Below, piece after piece: positions 14,739 to 24,709 of a DNA stretch of 64,000 nucleotides. The position numbers and the translations under genes are program-made. The stretch covers positions 1,798,001 through 1,862,000 of the forward strand of contig NZ_JABAIJ010000001.1 in assembly GCF_012641435.1 (NCBI RefSeq), written 5' to 3'. Below the pieces are notes generated by a model. It did no database searches and was not told the origin of the DNA. It saw only the letters and a program-made list of their open reading frames with translations. Each line of letters begins with the position of its first letter. The first letter of the stretch is position 1. The DNA comes from Rhizobium sp. P38BS-XIX. Lineage in GTDB: Bacteria; Pseudomonadota; Alphaproteobacteria; Rhizobiales; Rhizobiaceae.

Positions 14739-15868
14739 AGATCTTTCATTTCTCCTGGCAATGCATCCTCGCGCTGCTTCTCTGTCTCGCCGCGATCACG
14801 ACACTGCCGCTGTTTTCAGCCGATACGGCCGCGCCCGTCAGTAGCGGCACAGTCTTCGTGATCTTCATTCTCATCGCAGGTGCCGCCGCCATTTCGTTCA
14901 CCAACCTGTCGGCAGGCCTCGGCGCTGCGATCCTTTTCTTTGCCGCCCATGCTGTCGCATGGCTGCTGCTTGCAGGACTATCCGGCAACGAGGGCAATGC
15001 GGAGGCTGCATTTTTCATTCTGCTCGCGGCAGCCTGGCTGCTCGCCTGGCGTTGCGTTTCTATCCTTTCCACCATTCCCGCGCATTCCTCCGCCGGCAGC
15101 TATACGCTGCGATTGCTGATCCCCGCGATTTTCGGGGTGTGGATCGTCATCGTCTGGGAGGCGGTGACGCGCGGCGCCGGCATACCATTCATCCTCCTGC
15201 CGCCGCCAAGCGCAATCGGCGCCAGAATTGCCGGTTCCCTATCGACGCTTTGGATCGATGTGCAGCAGACCATCTTCCGATCGGTCCTGATCGGCTATGT
15301 CATCGGTTGCGCCAGCGGCTTCGTCGTCGCCATTCTGGCCGATCGCTTCGCCTTCCTTCGCCGCGGCCTTTTGCCGATCGGCAACCTTGTCTCGGCCCTG
15401 CCGATCATCGGTGTTGCTCCGATCATGGTCATGTGGTTCGGGTTCGATTGGCAGTCGAAGGCTGCGGTCGTCGTCGTCATGACATTCTTCCCGATGCTGG
15501 TGAACACCGTGGCGGGGCTGACCGCAGCCGGCAACATGGAAAAGGACCTGATGCGGACCTACGCATCGAGCTACTGGCAGACCTTGTTCAAGCTGCGCCT
15601 GCCAGCCGCCGCGCCCTTTATCTTCAACGCGCTGAAGATCAACTCGACCTTGGCTCTGATCGGTGCCATCGTGGCCGAATTCTTCGGCACGCCCATGTCT
15701 GGCATGGGCTTCCGCATCTCAACCGAGAATGGTCGGTTGAACCTCGACATGGTCTGGGCCGAAATCGCGGTTGCCGCGATCGCAGGCTCCGTCTTCTACG
15801 GCATCGTCGCCATCATCGAACGAATGGTGACGTTCTGGCATCCGTCTATCCGTGGTGGGCAGACGTAA
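14735..15868 (+). CDS. ABC transporter permease (second) with N-terminal membrane extension
   Basis: A 377-aa permease. The C-terminal 250 residues are the usual core with the EAA loop (DLMRTYASSYWQTLFKLRLP). The N-terminal 125 residues add about four extra hydrophobic helices not typical of SsuC-type permeases of roughly 250-270 aa. ATG 14735 overlaps the first permease stop (ATGA). Both subunits carry a similar DLMRTY loop, suggesting they arose by duplication and both contact the ATPase. Confidence 0.86.
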   Translation: MKIFHFSWQCILALLLCLAAITTLPLFSADTAAPVSSGTVFVIFILIAGAAAISFTNLSAGLGAAILFFAAHAVAWLLLAGLSGNEGNAEAAFFILLAAAWLLAWRCVSILSTIPAHSSAGSYTLRLLIPAIFGVWIVIVWEAVTRGAGIPFILLPPPSAIGARIAGSLSTLWIDVQQTIFRSVLIGYVIGCASGFVVAILADRFAFLRRGLLPIGNLVSALPIIGVAPIMVMWFGFDWQSKAAVVVVMTFFPMLVNTVAGLTAAGNMEKDLMRTYASSYWQTLFKLRLPAAAPFIFNALKINSTLALIGAIVAEFFGTPMSGMGFRISTENGRLNLDMVWAEIAVAAIAGSVFYGIVAIIERMVTFWHPSIRGGQT

Positions 15869-15924
15869 TCCAGGATCCCCTTCAAGGGATCAAGGCATAA
15901 CTCCAGAGGGAAAAGGGTGAAGAC

Positions 15925-16893
15925 ATGAAAAAAATAATGTTAGCATTGATGGCCAGTGCCATGACGCTTGCCGCCACCCAGGCTGCGATGGCAGCGGACA
16001 AGATCACGCTGCAGCTGAAATGGGTCGCTCAGGGCCAGTTCGGCGGCTACTTCGTCGCCAAGGACAAGGGTTTCTACAAGGATGAAGGCCTCGATGTCGA
16101 CATCAAGCCGGGCGGCCCGGATATCGCCCCGGAACAGGTGATCGCCGGCGGTGGCGCCGACGTGATCGTCGACTGGATGGGCGGCGCCCTCGTTGCCCGC
16201 GAAAAGGGCGTTCCGCTCATCAACATCGCCCAGCCCTTCGACAAGTCCGGCCTCGAACTGATCTGCCCCAAGGACGGTCCGATCAAGACCGAGAAGGACT
16301 TCAAGGGCCACACGCTCGGCGTCTGGTTCTACGGCAACGAATATCCCTTCTTTGCCTGGATGCACAAACTCGGCCTGAAGACGGACGGCGGCGCCGACGG
16401 CGTCAACGTCCTGAAGCAGAGCTTCGATGTGCAGCCGCTCGTGCAGAAGCAGGCCGACTGCATCTCGGTCATGACCTATAACGAATACTGGCAGGCGATC
16501 GATGCCGGCTTCAAGGCCGAAGACCTGACCGTCTTCAACTACACCAAGCTCGGCAACGACCTTCTGGAAGACGGCCTCTACGTCAAGGAAGACAAGCTGA
16601 AGGATGCGAAGTTCAAGGCCGACATGGTGAAGTTCGTCCGCGCATCGATGAAGGGCTGGAAATACGCCGTCGAGCATCCGGATGAAGCAGCCGAGATCGT
16701 CATGGACAATGGCGGTCAGGATGAAAACCACCAGAAGCGCATGACGGCCGAAGTCGGCAAGCTCATCGGCAACGGCAAGCTGGACATGAAGACGTATGAC
16801 CGTACGGTCGAGGCATTGCTCGATCAGAAGATCATCACCAAGAAGCCGTCCGGCGCCTACACGCATGAAATCACGGACGCTGCCCTGAAATAA
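15925..16893 (+). CDS. NMT1/THI5-like periplasmic substrate-binding protein
   Basis: A 322-aa periplasmic binding protein with a signal peptide (MKKIMLALMASAM..., cleavage after AMA near residue 23). The mature protein starts with KITLQLKWVAQGQFGGYFVAKDKGFYKDEG in two short segments, which is the NMT1/THI5 (ThiY, SsuA-like) fold entry. The ligand is not readable from the sequence; ThiY-type relatives bind pyrimidines, and the preTA/hydA context agrees with a pyrimidine or hydantoin ligand. It is the last gene of the importer operon, followed by a terminator. Confidence 0.87.
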   Translation: MKKIMLALMASAMTLAATQAAMAADKITLQLKWVAQGQFGGYFVAKDKGFYKDEGLDVDIKPGGPDIAPEQVIAGGGADVIVDWMGGALVAREKGVPLINIAQPFDKSGLELICPKDGPIKTEKDFKGHTLGVWFYGNEYPFFAWMHKLGLKTDGGADGVNVLKQSFDVQPLVQKQADCISVMTYNEYWQAIDAGFKAEDLTVFNYTKLGNDLLEDGLYVKEDKLKDAKFKADMVKFVRASMKGWKYAVEHPDEAAEIVMDNGGQDENHQKRMTAEVGKLIGNGKLDMKTYDRTVEALLDQKIITKKPSGAYTHEITDAALK

Positions 16894-16919
16894 GCTTCCA
16901 GCCGTCCAGGACTGTCGAG

Positions 16920-16952
16920 ACGCGCGAGGTTCCGACCCCGCGCGTTTTTTTT
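16920..16952 (+). terminator. Intrinsic terminator of the importer operon
   Basis: ACGCGCG (16920-16926) with CGCGCGT (16939-16945) followed by eight T residues. Confidence 0.88.
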
Positions 16953-17287
16953 CATTTTGTAACAAGAGCAACAAAATGCTGGCTTTCCTGCAGCATTTGA
17001 CTGAAAAGCCCTCAGCTATCAACTTTTCGAATGCTGACATCACAAAGCCGTGATTGCTTCGCAAGGTTGCAGGCTATAGAAATACCCGCGAAATCATTTT
17101 CTCGTGATCTTGCGAGAATTGGAAACCGTTCCCATGTTGAGGAGCGATTTTAGGATGAGGGACCTGCAGCCATGACAGACGGATGTTAATCCGCCGGGTA
17201 AGCCGGCTCGCATGCATTGATCCCCCGTGTTCGCGACGGATAACAGCGAAATCCTTTTGACCAAGACGCTGAACTGGAACCAGACGC
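16953..17287. other. Intergenic region upstream of the RND efflux genes
   Basis: A gap of about 335 bp with no credible gene on either strand. It includes a weak TTCTCG/CGAGAA inverted repeat at 17099-17118 that might be an operator. No local regulator gene of the TetR or LysR type accompanies the efflux genes. Confidence 0.35.
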
Positions 17288-18475
17288 ATGGCCCTCACGC
17301 CGTTCAGACTGCTAAGCACGACTGCCATCCTACTTTCCCTGCTCACACCGGCTGCGCTGGCGGAAGAATCCCCCGTGACTGCTCCGAAACAGAACCTGCC
17401 GGCGATCGTCATCACGACCGCCACCATGCGCAAGCTGACCGACAAGGTCGTTGCGACGGGCACGGTGAAGGCTGTCGAGGAAGTCTACATCCAGCCGCAG
17501 GTGGATGGGTTGTCGATCCGCACGCTCAACGCCGATGTCGGCGACAAGGTCGACGCCAATAGCGCGCTCGCTACATTGAATGACGACGCGCTCGTGCTGC
17601 AGAAGAGCCAGATGCAGGCGACACGCGCAAAGGGCGAAGCAAGCCTCGCTCAATTGCGGGCACAGCTGACGGAAGCCCATGCCAACGCCGAGGAAGCCGA
17701 GCTGCAGCGGGTTCGTGCCGTCGCAATGGGGGCCAAAGGCACGATGTCGACCTCGTCAGTCGAGCAGGCCAATGCCTCCGCAGCGGCCAACAAGGCGCGC
17801 GTGGTCTCCGCCGAGCAGGCGATCGCCGTTGCGGAAGCCGACCTGAAGGTTACCGATAGCCAGATCGCCGACACCGACCTGAAACTGGCTCGCACAGGCA
17901 TCAAGACGCCCGTCGCAGGCACCGTCGCCTCGCGCAATGCCCGTATCGGCGCCATCGCCAACGGCAGCGGCGATCCACTCTTCACCATCATCCGCGACAG
18001 CCAACTCGAGCTGGTGGTCGATGTTTCCGAAAGCGACATCACCAAGATCGTCATCGGGCAGAAGGCGTTGATCTCCCTGTCCGGCGGCCACGAAAAGCTC
18101 TCCGGCAAAGTGCGTCTGGTTGCGCCTATCGTCGACTCCGTAACCCGCCTCGGCGCCGTGCATATCTCGATCGATGATGGCGAAAAAGCTCGCGCAGGCA
18201 TGTATGGCAGCGCCGAAATCGTCATTCGACAGGACGAAGGCGTGGCGTTGCCGCTGACGGCCGTCAACAGCGAGGAAAACAGCTCCTCCGCCCGCAAGGT
18301 CGAGAACGGCGTGGTCAAGTTCGTGACTGTCGAAACCGGCATCCAGGACGGCGCCTATGTCGAAATCGTCAAAGGCTTGAAAGCCGGAGATGAGGTCGTC
18401 GCCAAGGCCGGCGCCTATGTTCGCGATGGTGACCATATCACGCCCGTACGCGACGCGTCGCAAGCCTCCAACTGA
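17288..18475 (+). CDS. RND efflux periplasmic adaptor (membrane fusion protein)
   Basis: A 395-aa adaptor with an export signal (about residues 1-25, ending ALA|EE). It has a lipoyl half-motif (VEEVYIQPQVDGLS), a long alpha-helical hairpin (about 95-195, rich in Ala/Glu/Gln), the second lipoyl half (TGIKTPVAGTVASRNARIG) and beta-barrel and membrane-proximal domains. It links an inner-membrane RND pump to an outer-membrane channel. The pump gene begins 14 bp after its stop. No channel gene is present here, so a distant TolC-like protein is probably used. Confidence 0.9.
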   Translation: MALTPFRLLSTTAILLSLLTPAALAEESPVTAPKQNLPAIVITTATMRKLTDKVVATGTVKAVEEVYIQPQVDGLSIRTLNADVGDKVDANSALATLNDDALVLQKSQMQATRAKGEASLAQLRAQLTEAHANAEEAELQRVRAVAMGAKGTMSTSSVEQANASAAANKARVVSAEQAIAVAEADLKVTDSQIADTDLKLARTGIKTPVAGTVASRNARIGAIANGSGDPLFTIIRDSQLELVVDVSESDITKIVIGQKALISLSGGHEKLSGKVRLVAPIVDSVTRLGAVHISIDDGEKARAGMYGSAEIVIRQDEGVALPLTAVNSEENSSSARKVENGVVKFVTVETGIQDGAYVEIVKGLKAGDEVVAKAGAYVRDGDHITPVRDASQASN

Positions 18476-18489
18476 GCGAGAACGGCAAG

Positions 18490-21400
18490 ATGAATTTCTC
18501 CGCCTGGTCCATCCGAAATCCGGTCGCACCGCTCCTCGGCTTTTTCCTGCTGATGGTGGTGGGCGCGCACGCCTTCTTCAACCTGCCGATCACCCGCTTC
18601 CCGAACATCGACGTTCCGGTCGTCAACGTCACCGTGACCCAGAGCGGCGCCTCGCCGGCGGAACTCGAAATGCAGGTGACGAAAGAGGTCGAAGATGCTG
18701 TCGCCGGCATCAACGGCATCGACGAGATACAGTCGACCGTCACTGACGGCCAATCTCAGACGGTCGTGATCTTCCGCCTGGAAGTGCCGACGCAGCAGGC
18801 CGTTCAGGACACCAAGGATGCCATCGACCGCATTCGCGGCAACCTGCCCTCGACGATCGATGAGCCCATCGTCTCGAAGGTCGACGTCGAAGGCCAGGCG
18901 ATCCAGAGCTTTGCCGTTTCCTCGCCCAACATGACGCTCGAAGAGCTGTCCTGGTTCGTCGACGACACGGTCAAGCGTGCCTTGCAGGGCCAGAAGGGCA
19001 TCGGTCGTGTCGACCGCTACGGCGGCGCCGACCGCGAAGTCCGCATCGAACTCGACCCGAACAAGCTGAATGCCTATGGCATCACTGCGCTCTCGGTCAG
19101 CCAGCAGCTGCGCGGCACCAACATCGACCTCGGCTCCGGTCGTGGCCAGGTTGCCGGCAGCGAGCAGGCAATCCGCGTGCTCGGCGATGCCCGCAATGTC
19201 GCACAGCTTGCCGATACGACCATCGCGCTGACCAACGGTCGCTTCGTCAAGCTTTCCGATCTCGGCATGATCAAAGACACCTATCAGGAGCCGAAGTCGT
19301 TCTCGCGCTTCAACAGCACGCCTGTGGTGACCTTCGGTGTCTTTCGTGCCAAGGGCGCGAGCGAAGTGACCGTCGCCCAGACGGTCGGCGATACGCTCGA
19401 CAAGGTGCGCGCGGAAAATCCGAACGTCTCGATCGAGATGATCGACGATTCCGTCTACTATACCTACGGCAACTATGAAGCCGCGATGCACACCCTGCTC
19501 GAGGGTGCGCTGCTCGCCGTCATCGTCGTGTTCCTCTTCCTGCGAAATTGGCGCGCAACGCTGATCTCCGCAGTCGCGCTGCCGCTATCCGCGATCCCCA
19601 CTTTCTGGATCATGAACCAGATCGGCTTCTCGCTGAACCTCGTCAGCTTCCTGGCCTTGACGCTGGCAACCGGTATCCTCGTGGATGACGCCATCGTCGA
19701 GATCGAGAACATCGCCCGCCACATCAAGATGGGCAAGACGCCATACCGCGCCGCCATCGATGCCGCCGATGAAATCGGTCTCGCCGTCATCGCGACGACC
19801 TTCACGATCATCGCGGTCTTTGTACCGGTCTCGTTCATGCCGGGCATTCCGGGCCAGTATTTCATCCAGTTCGGTCTGACTGTCGCCTTCTCGGTATTCT
19901 TCTCGCTGCTTGTGGCGCGCTTGATCACACCGATGATGGCCGCCTATCTCATGCGGGCTGAGGACGCCGTTGACGATCATCACGATAATGACGGCCGCCT
20001 CATGCGCGGATACAGCTGGCTGGTGCGGGTTACGACCAGCCGGTGGTACACGCGCTATCCGACGTTGCTTGCCGCCTTTGCCTTTTCGATCGCTTCCGTC
20101 GCGGCGCTCATCATGTTCGTTCCGGGCAGCTTCATTCCGCCGGATGATTCCTCGCGTATCGTGCTGTCGGCCGAGTTGCCGCCGAATGCGCGTCTTGACG
20201 ACACCGAACAGGCAACGAACGAGATCTACCGGCGCGTGAAGGGCATCGACGGCGTGCAGAACGTCTTCGTCCTCGGCGGCGCCTCGCCGAAGGGTGATCT
20301 GGAACTGCGCCGCGCGACCGTCACGCTCACGCTCGGCAAGCTCGATCAATCGCTGACCAAGAAGCTGGTGAACGATGTCCTTGGCTCACTGCCGGTCATC
20401 GGCCCCTATATGCCGAAGGTCACGGTTCACGGCCGCGAGCGCCCGCAATGGGAAGTGGAAAAGGAAGTCTTCGCAAAACTGCGCTCGATCCCCGACGTCC
20501 GGATCACCAAGCTCAACGACCGTGGCGACCGCGACCTGACCTATAACTTCCTCTCGCGCAACGAGAAGGATCTGAACCAGGCGGTCGGCATTCTCGAAGC
20601 CAAGCTGCGCACCGATCCGGCGCTGGCCAATGTCAGCGCAGACGGCGCTCTGCCGCGCCCGGAACTGCAGATCTATCCGCGCAAGGACGAGGCTGCCCGC
20701 CTCGGCATCACGCCGCAGATGATTTCCGACACGGTGCGCGTGGCCACCATCGGCGATATCGACGCGTCGCTTGCCAAGATCTCGCTCGACGATCGTCAGA
20801 TCCCGATCAGGGTCCAGGCTTCGCTCGGCATGCGCCGAGATCTGGCGGCAATTCGTGCGTTGCGCATCAAGACGTCGATGGGCACTGCCGGACAGGCATC
20901 CACCAACTCCAGCGTGCCGCTGTCGAGCGTAGCCGACATCGACTATTCGGAGGGTCTGTCTTCCATCAAGCGCAACAACCGCTTCCGTGTCGTCGCCATC
21001 GGCGCCGACCTGCCGCAGGGCGTTGCGTTGGATACGGCATCGGAGCATTTCCTCAACATCGTCAACAATGCCAAGATCCCGGCAACCGTGCATCTGGCTG
21101 AAAGCGGCGATACCAAGGTTCAGAAGGAGATGGTGCAGAGCTTCGGCAACGCGATGCTGCTTGGCCTTCTGCTCGTGCTGACCGTGTTGATCCTGCTGTT
21201 CAAGGACGTGATCCAGCCCTTTACGATCCTGCTATCGCTGCCATTGGCGATCGGCGGCGTTGCGCTGGCCCTGATGATGACCGGCAACGCGCTGTCGATG
21301 CCCGTGATGATCGGTATTCTGATGCTGATGGGCATCGTCACCAAGAACGCCATCCTGCTGGTCGATTTCGCCATCGAGATGATGCATCACGGCATGCCGA

Positions 21401-21837
21401 GACTGGATGCCGTCATCGAAGCCGGCCGCAAGCGTGCCCGACCGATCATCATGACCTCGATCGCCATGTCGGCCGGCATGCTGCCCTCAGCTCTCGGCGT
21501 CGGTGAAGGCGGTTCATTCCGCGCGCCGATGGCGATTGCCGTGATCGGCGGCATTATCGTCTCGACCGTGCTCAGCCTCGTGGTCGTGCCGTCATTCTTC
21601 CTGATCATGGACGATCTGTCCCGTCTGCTCGGCTTCCTCTTCGGCAAGCTGGTCGGCAAGAAGGATGCGGATGATGAGGTGCTCACCAAGGAAGGCCTGG
21701 CAACCGCCGTCGATGAGAACCGCAAATCGCTGGCATCGCTGGAAGAGCGGCTGGAAACCATCGAGAACAGGGACGGCAGAGGTCGCAAGGCGGCTGGCAC
21801 GAATGTGCTGAAGTTGCCACCATTTGCCGCGGAATAG
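18490..21837 (+). CDS. RND multidrug/solute efflux pump
   Basis: A 1115-aa inner-membrane proton-driven pump of the HAE family. Twelve membrane helices and two large periplasmic loops are arranged as in AcrB. The helix-4 motif ILVDDAIVEIEN carries the proton-relay acidic pair, and helices 10-11 contain GIVTKNAILLVDFA. The usual length is 1020-1050 aa; the extra residues are a C-terminal cytoplasmic tail of about 60 aa with a coiled-coil stretch (SLASLEERLETIE). It is cotranscribed with the adaptor. The substrate cannot be told. Confidence 0.92.
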   Translation: MNFSAWSIRNPVAPLLGFFLLMVVGAHAFFNLPITRFPNIDVPVVNVTVTQSGASPAELEMQVTKEVEDAVAGINGIDEIQSTVTDGQSQTVVIFRLEVPTQQAVQDTKDAIDRIRGNLPSTIDEPIVSKVDVEGQAIQSFAVSSPNMTLEELSWFVDDTVKRALQGQKGIGRVDRYGGADREVRIELDPNKLNAYGITALSVSQQLRGTNIDLGSGRGQVAGSEQAIRVLGDARNVAQLADTTIALTNGRFVKLSDLGMIKDTYQEPKSFSRFNSTPVVTFGVFRAKGASEVTVAQTVGDTLDKVRAENPNVSIEMIDDSVYYTYGNYEAAMHTLLEGALLAVIVVFLFLRNWRATLISAVALPLSAIPTFWIMNQIGFSLNLVSFLALTLATGILVDDAIVEIENIARHIKMGKTPYRAAIDAADEIGLAVIATTFTIIAVFVPVSFMPGIPGQYFIQFGLTVAFSVFFSLLVARLITPMMAAYLMRAEDAVDDHHDNDGRLMRGYSWLVRVTTSRWYTRYPTLLAAFAFSIASVAALIMFVPGSFIPPDDSSRIVLSAELPPNARLDDTEQATNEIYRRVKGIDGVQNVFVLGGASPKGDLELRRATVTLTLGKLDQSLTKKLVNDVLGSLPVIGPYMPKVTVHGRERPQWEVEKEVFAKLRSIPDVRITKLNDRGDRDLTYNFLSRNEKDLNQAVGILEAKLRTDPALANVSADGALPRPELQIYPRKDEAARLGITPQMISDTVRVATIGDIDASLAKISLDDRQIPIRVQASLGMRRDLAAIRALRIKTSMGTAGQASTNSSVPLSSVADIDYSEGLSSIKRNNRFRVVAIGADLPQGVALDTASEHFLNIVNNAKIPATVHLAESGDTKVQKEMVQSFGNAMLLGLLLVLTVLILLFKDVIQPFTILLSLPLAIGGVALALMMTGNALSMPVMIGILMLMGIVTKNAILLVDFAIEMMHHGMPRLDAVIEAGRKRARPIIMTSIAMSAGMLPSALGVGEGGSFRAPMAIAVIGGIIVSTVLSLVVVPSFFLIMDDLSRLLGFLFGKLVGKKDADDEVLTKEGLATAVDENRKSLASLEERLETIENRDGRGRKAAGTNVLKLPPFAAE

Positions 21838-21867
21838 CCGGCTGAAATGAATGGATGCGTTATGACG

Positions 21868-21887
21868 GGGCGGCTTAAAGGCCGCCC
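21868..21887. terminator. Weak hairpin between the pump gene and ureG
   Basis: GGGCGGC/GCCGCCC with a 6-base loop spans the ureG stop codon between convergent genes. Only TGTTCCTTT follows on the plus strand, so efficiency is uncertain. Confidence 0.45.
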
Positions 21888-22486
21888 TGTTCCTTTAGGA
21901 AGCTGACGATAGAGCTGACCCCCTCGCCCCGCTTCATGTCGGAAAAGACGAACGGGCGAGCCTGGCGCATCCGGTTGGCATCACGATCCATCACATCGAG
22001 ATCGACCTCGACGAAGGGCGCGAGGTCCTTCTTGTTGATGACGAGCAGATCAGACTTGGTGATGCCCGGACCACCCTTGCGCGGAATTTCCTCTCCTTGG
22101 CACACCGAGATCACGTAGATGGTGATATCGGCAAGATCCGGCGAAAAGGTCGCCGCCAAATTGTCACCGCCGGATTCGATGAAAACAACGTCGAGATCGG
22201 GAAGCCGCTCGTTGAGACCGGCAATGGCCTGCAGATTGATCGTCGCATCCTCACGGATCGCCGTGTGAGGGCATCCTCCGGTTTCAACGCCGACGATACG
22301 ATCGGAGGCCAGCGCCTGCATGCGCACCAGCGCTTCGGCATCCTCAGTCGTGTAGATGTCGTTTGTGACGACGGCGACCGAGTATTCATCCCGCATCGCC
22401 TTGCACAGCTTCTCCGTCAGCGCCGTCTTGCCCGATCCGACAGGGCCGCCGATACCGACGCGCAAGGGTCCATTTCTCGATTTCAT
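21875..22486 (-). CDS. ureG: Urease accessory GTPase UreG
   Basis: A 203-aa SIMIBI-class GTPase that drives nickel insertion into urease together with UreD, UreF and UreE. Visible are the P-loop [13 protein letters not shown], the metal-binding VETGGCPH motif and the guanine-specificity motif NKKDLA. ATG 22486 begins [11 protein letters not shown], typical of UreG; the longer open frame upstream is not coding. It is the last gene of the urease cluster, 106 bp after ureF. Confidence 0.95.
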   Translation of the reverse strand: MKSRNGPLRVGIGGPVGSGKTALTEKLCKAMRDEYSVAVVTNDIYTTEDAEALVRMQALASDRIVGVETGGCPHTAIREDATINLQAIAGLNERLPDLDVVFIESGGDNLAATFSPDLADITIYVISVCQGEEIPRKGGPGITKSDLLVINKKDLAPFVEVDLDVMDRDANRMRQARPFVFSDMKRGEGVSSIVSFLKEQGGL

Positions 22487-22592
22487 GCTCGCAACTCCGA
22501 TGAAGCGACAGCATAGCGAGGCATCCGCTCGCCGCACAGCGGCGAATGACGTAGATGGCTCATTGATTGCGTGATTTTCCCTGTGCCAGATA

Positions 22593-23264
22593 TCATGAGC
22601 GAAAGAGACGCGTGGCCTGCGTCTCGTGCCGAAGACTGGCAATATCGGCTTGCACGGTGGCGGCGCCGAGATCGCCGAGGCCGGATTGCGCCGCCTGCGT
22701 CGCAACATCGGCAACGACAGTCTCAAGAGCCGCTAGAACGGCGACGCCATCCTTCTGACCGGTCACGCCGAGCCGAATACCGGCCGACACCATCTGCGAT
22801 ACAACGGCGTGAAGAAAAGCGGCCAGCGCCTTTTCTGCGGAAATCCCATGTGCGCGGGCAACCGCGCCGACTGCAACGGGATAAGCGGTCTTTGCCGGCA
22901 GGATCGAGAAGATCTCGTGTGGCCACGCGACGGCGGCCGTCAGGAAAGCCTCTCCAAGCAGCATGGTTTCCATATGTCGTTCTTTTGAGCCCGCGAGCGC
23001 CTCTGCAAGCTCGCCGATCGCCATCAGCCGCAGCGCATCGTCGCCGGCATGATGTGCTTCGGCAAAAAGCACCGCATCGTTCCAAACGGAGCCATTGCGA
23101 AGAAGCGTTTCGATCCAAGTGCGAAGGCTGCCGCTATCGGGCACCAGCCCATCATGCACGGCGCGCTCAAGCCCACCGGAATAGGCAAACGAACCAACGG
23201 GAAAGGCCGGCGACATCCAGGCCATCAGTCGCAGCAGGGCCTGAAGATCGTGGTCGTCGGACAT
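22593..23264 (-). CDS. ureF: Urease accessory protein UreF
   Basis: A 223-aa all-helical urease maturation factor that modulates UreG GTPase in the UreDFG complex. Family marks include [17 protein letters not shown] followed by YSGGLE at the N-terminus. ATG 23264 is used, although GTG 23279 is also possible; neither has a clear ribosome site, consistent with coupling to ureE, whose stop is at 23286. Confidence 0.93.
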   Translation of the reverse strand: MSDDHDLQALLRLMAWMSPAFPVGSFAYSGGLERAVHDGLVPDSGSLRTWIETLLRNGSVWNDAVLFAEAHHAGDDALRLMAIGELAEALAGSKERHMETMLLGEAFLTAAVAWPHEIFSILPAKTAYPVAVGAVARAHGISAEKALAAFLHAVVSQMVSAGIRLGVTGQKDGVAVLAALETVVADVATQAAQSGLGDLGAATVQADIASLRHETQATRLFRS

Positions 23265-23285
23265 CAACGCGCCGCTCACGAGCGA

Positions 23286-23771
23286 TCAATCATGCGAGTG
23301 GTGGTCATGGTGATGGCCGTGGCCATGCGAATGGCTGCCGTGGGAATGATAGGCGCCGCGAGCCGGCTGAAACGGTTCAGTGACCTCGCTTACCGTCGCA
23401 CCGAGCCCCTCGAGCATGGAGCGAATGACATGGTCGCGCAAGATGAGGATGCGCTCCTCCTCGATCTGTGCCGAGAGGTGGCGGTTGCCGAGATGCCAGG
23501 CAAGCTCGATAAGATGTCGGCGATCGCGCGGCTTGATTTCGAAGAGTTTTTCGTCGGCGGCAACGATCTCGATCAATTCGCCATCCTCACGCACCAGAAG
23601 ATCACCGCTGGCAAACAACACAGGCTCCTTCAGGTCGAGCATGACCATTTCGCCGTTTTCGAGATGCAGCAGCTTGCGGCGCAGATGCCGCAAATCATGC
23701 GGCAGCACGACACGATCGATCGGATTGGAAGACGGAGTACCGGCAGGCAGATGGGAGGTGACGCGTAGCAT
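23286..23771 (-). CDS. ureE: Urease nickel metallochaperone UreE
   Basis: A 161-aa chaperone that delivers Ni2+ to the urease assembly complex. It has the N-terminal UreE domain, then the metal-binding domain with [13 protein letters not shown], and a C-terminal His-rich tail (about residues 142-160, at least nine His) which stores or hands over nickel. Not all UreE proteins have such a tail. Confidence 0.93.
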   Translation of the reverse strand: MLRVTSHLPAGTPSSNPIDRVVLPHDLRHLRRKLLHLENGEMVMLDLKEPVLFASGDLLVREDGELIEIVAADEKLFEIKPRDRRHLIELAWHLGNRHLSAQIEEERILILRDHVIRSMLEGLGATVSEVTEPFQPARGAYHSHGSHSHGHGHHHDHHSHD

Positions 23772-23848
23772 GGCTGATCCAGTTCAAGGCTTGGTCAGAC
23801 CATGCAAAATAGTCGCCTGCTGTGCAAGCGCAATGCGGCTCAGCCGCA

Positions 23849-24709
23849 CTATATGCATTGCATATAAAGGTGCAATTCCCCGGCATCCATCCTCGGTTCC
23901 CGACCTTGCTCGGCAACCGAGCGTTGCCAGATCTGCCGCAGCCGTTCGCACTCGTGGATCACGCGATTGCGTCCAAGCGTCTTTGCCAGATACAGCGCCT
24001 TGTCGGCCGCTGCATAGACCGCGTCGGACTTTCGATCCGCGCCGATCTCGGCAATGCCGGCAGAGATGGTGATCTTGACCGAGCCGCCCTCGACGGCAAT
24101 CGGGTGATTGGCGACCTGCTCCTTGACGGCCTCTATCCGCGCCATGCGCCTGGCGATATCGCCACCATGGATGATGACGCCGAATTCTTCCCCGCCGAGC
24201 CGGGCAATCACCTCCTGCTCCGTAAAGACACCAGCGAACAGCTGCGATACCGCAACGATGACCGCATCACCGGAGGCATGGCCAAAACGATCATTGATCG
24301 TCTTGAATCGATCGACATCGAAAATCACCAGCGAGCTGCCATCACCCGCCGTATTCAGCGCCTCGGTGAAGGCGCGGCGGTTGAGCAGGCCGGAAAGCAT
24401 GTCGGTGCGGCTGAGCCTCTCGAATTCGGCGCGGGAAACGGCAAGCTTATGGATCGAATACCCCGCAACGATCGCCAATGCGCCGGATACGATCCCGCCG
24501 ATGATCCAGGCAAGCATGACGCCGAAGCGCATCGCATCCATGAATGGCAGCGGCAACAGATCGAGCCACTGCAGAACCGGAAGCATCGCAATCATGATCG
24601 CAAGAGACATGATGATGGCGATGAAACTCATCTTAAGCGCGAAAATATAAATCGCACCTCGCTGCTGAAAGTTACCAAGCTCGGTCTGCAGCGAAATCCA
24701 TTGTCTCAT
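23849..24709 (-). CDS. Membrane-bound diguanylate cyclase (GGDEF)
   Basis: A 286-aa protein with two N-terminal membrane helices (about residues 25-47 and 62-88) and a C-terminal GGDEF domain (about 100-265) that should make cyclic di-GMP. The active-site loop reads GGEEF, an active variant, with FDVDRFKTIND upstream. No RxxD inhibitory site is seen five residues before the loop. ATG 24709 is chosen for the GGGAGGTG located 7 bases upstream. It lies inside the urease cluster but behind a 315-bp gap, so it probably has its own promoter; a functional link to urease is unproven. Confidence 0.85.
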   Translation of the reverse strand: MRQWISLQTELGNFQQRGAIYIFALKMSFIAIIMSLAIMIAMLPVLQWLDLLPLPFMDAMRFGVMLAWIIGGIVSGALAIVAGYSIHKLAVSRAEFERLSRTDMLSGLLNRRAFTEALNTAGDGSSLVIFDVDRFKTINDRFGHASGDAVIVAVSQLFAGVFTEQEVIARLGGEEFGVIIHGGDIARRMARIEAVKEQVANHPIAVEGGSVKITISAGIAEIGADRKSDAVYAAADKALYLAKTLGRNRVIHECERLRQIWQRSVAEQGREPRMDAGELHLYMQCI

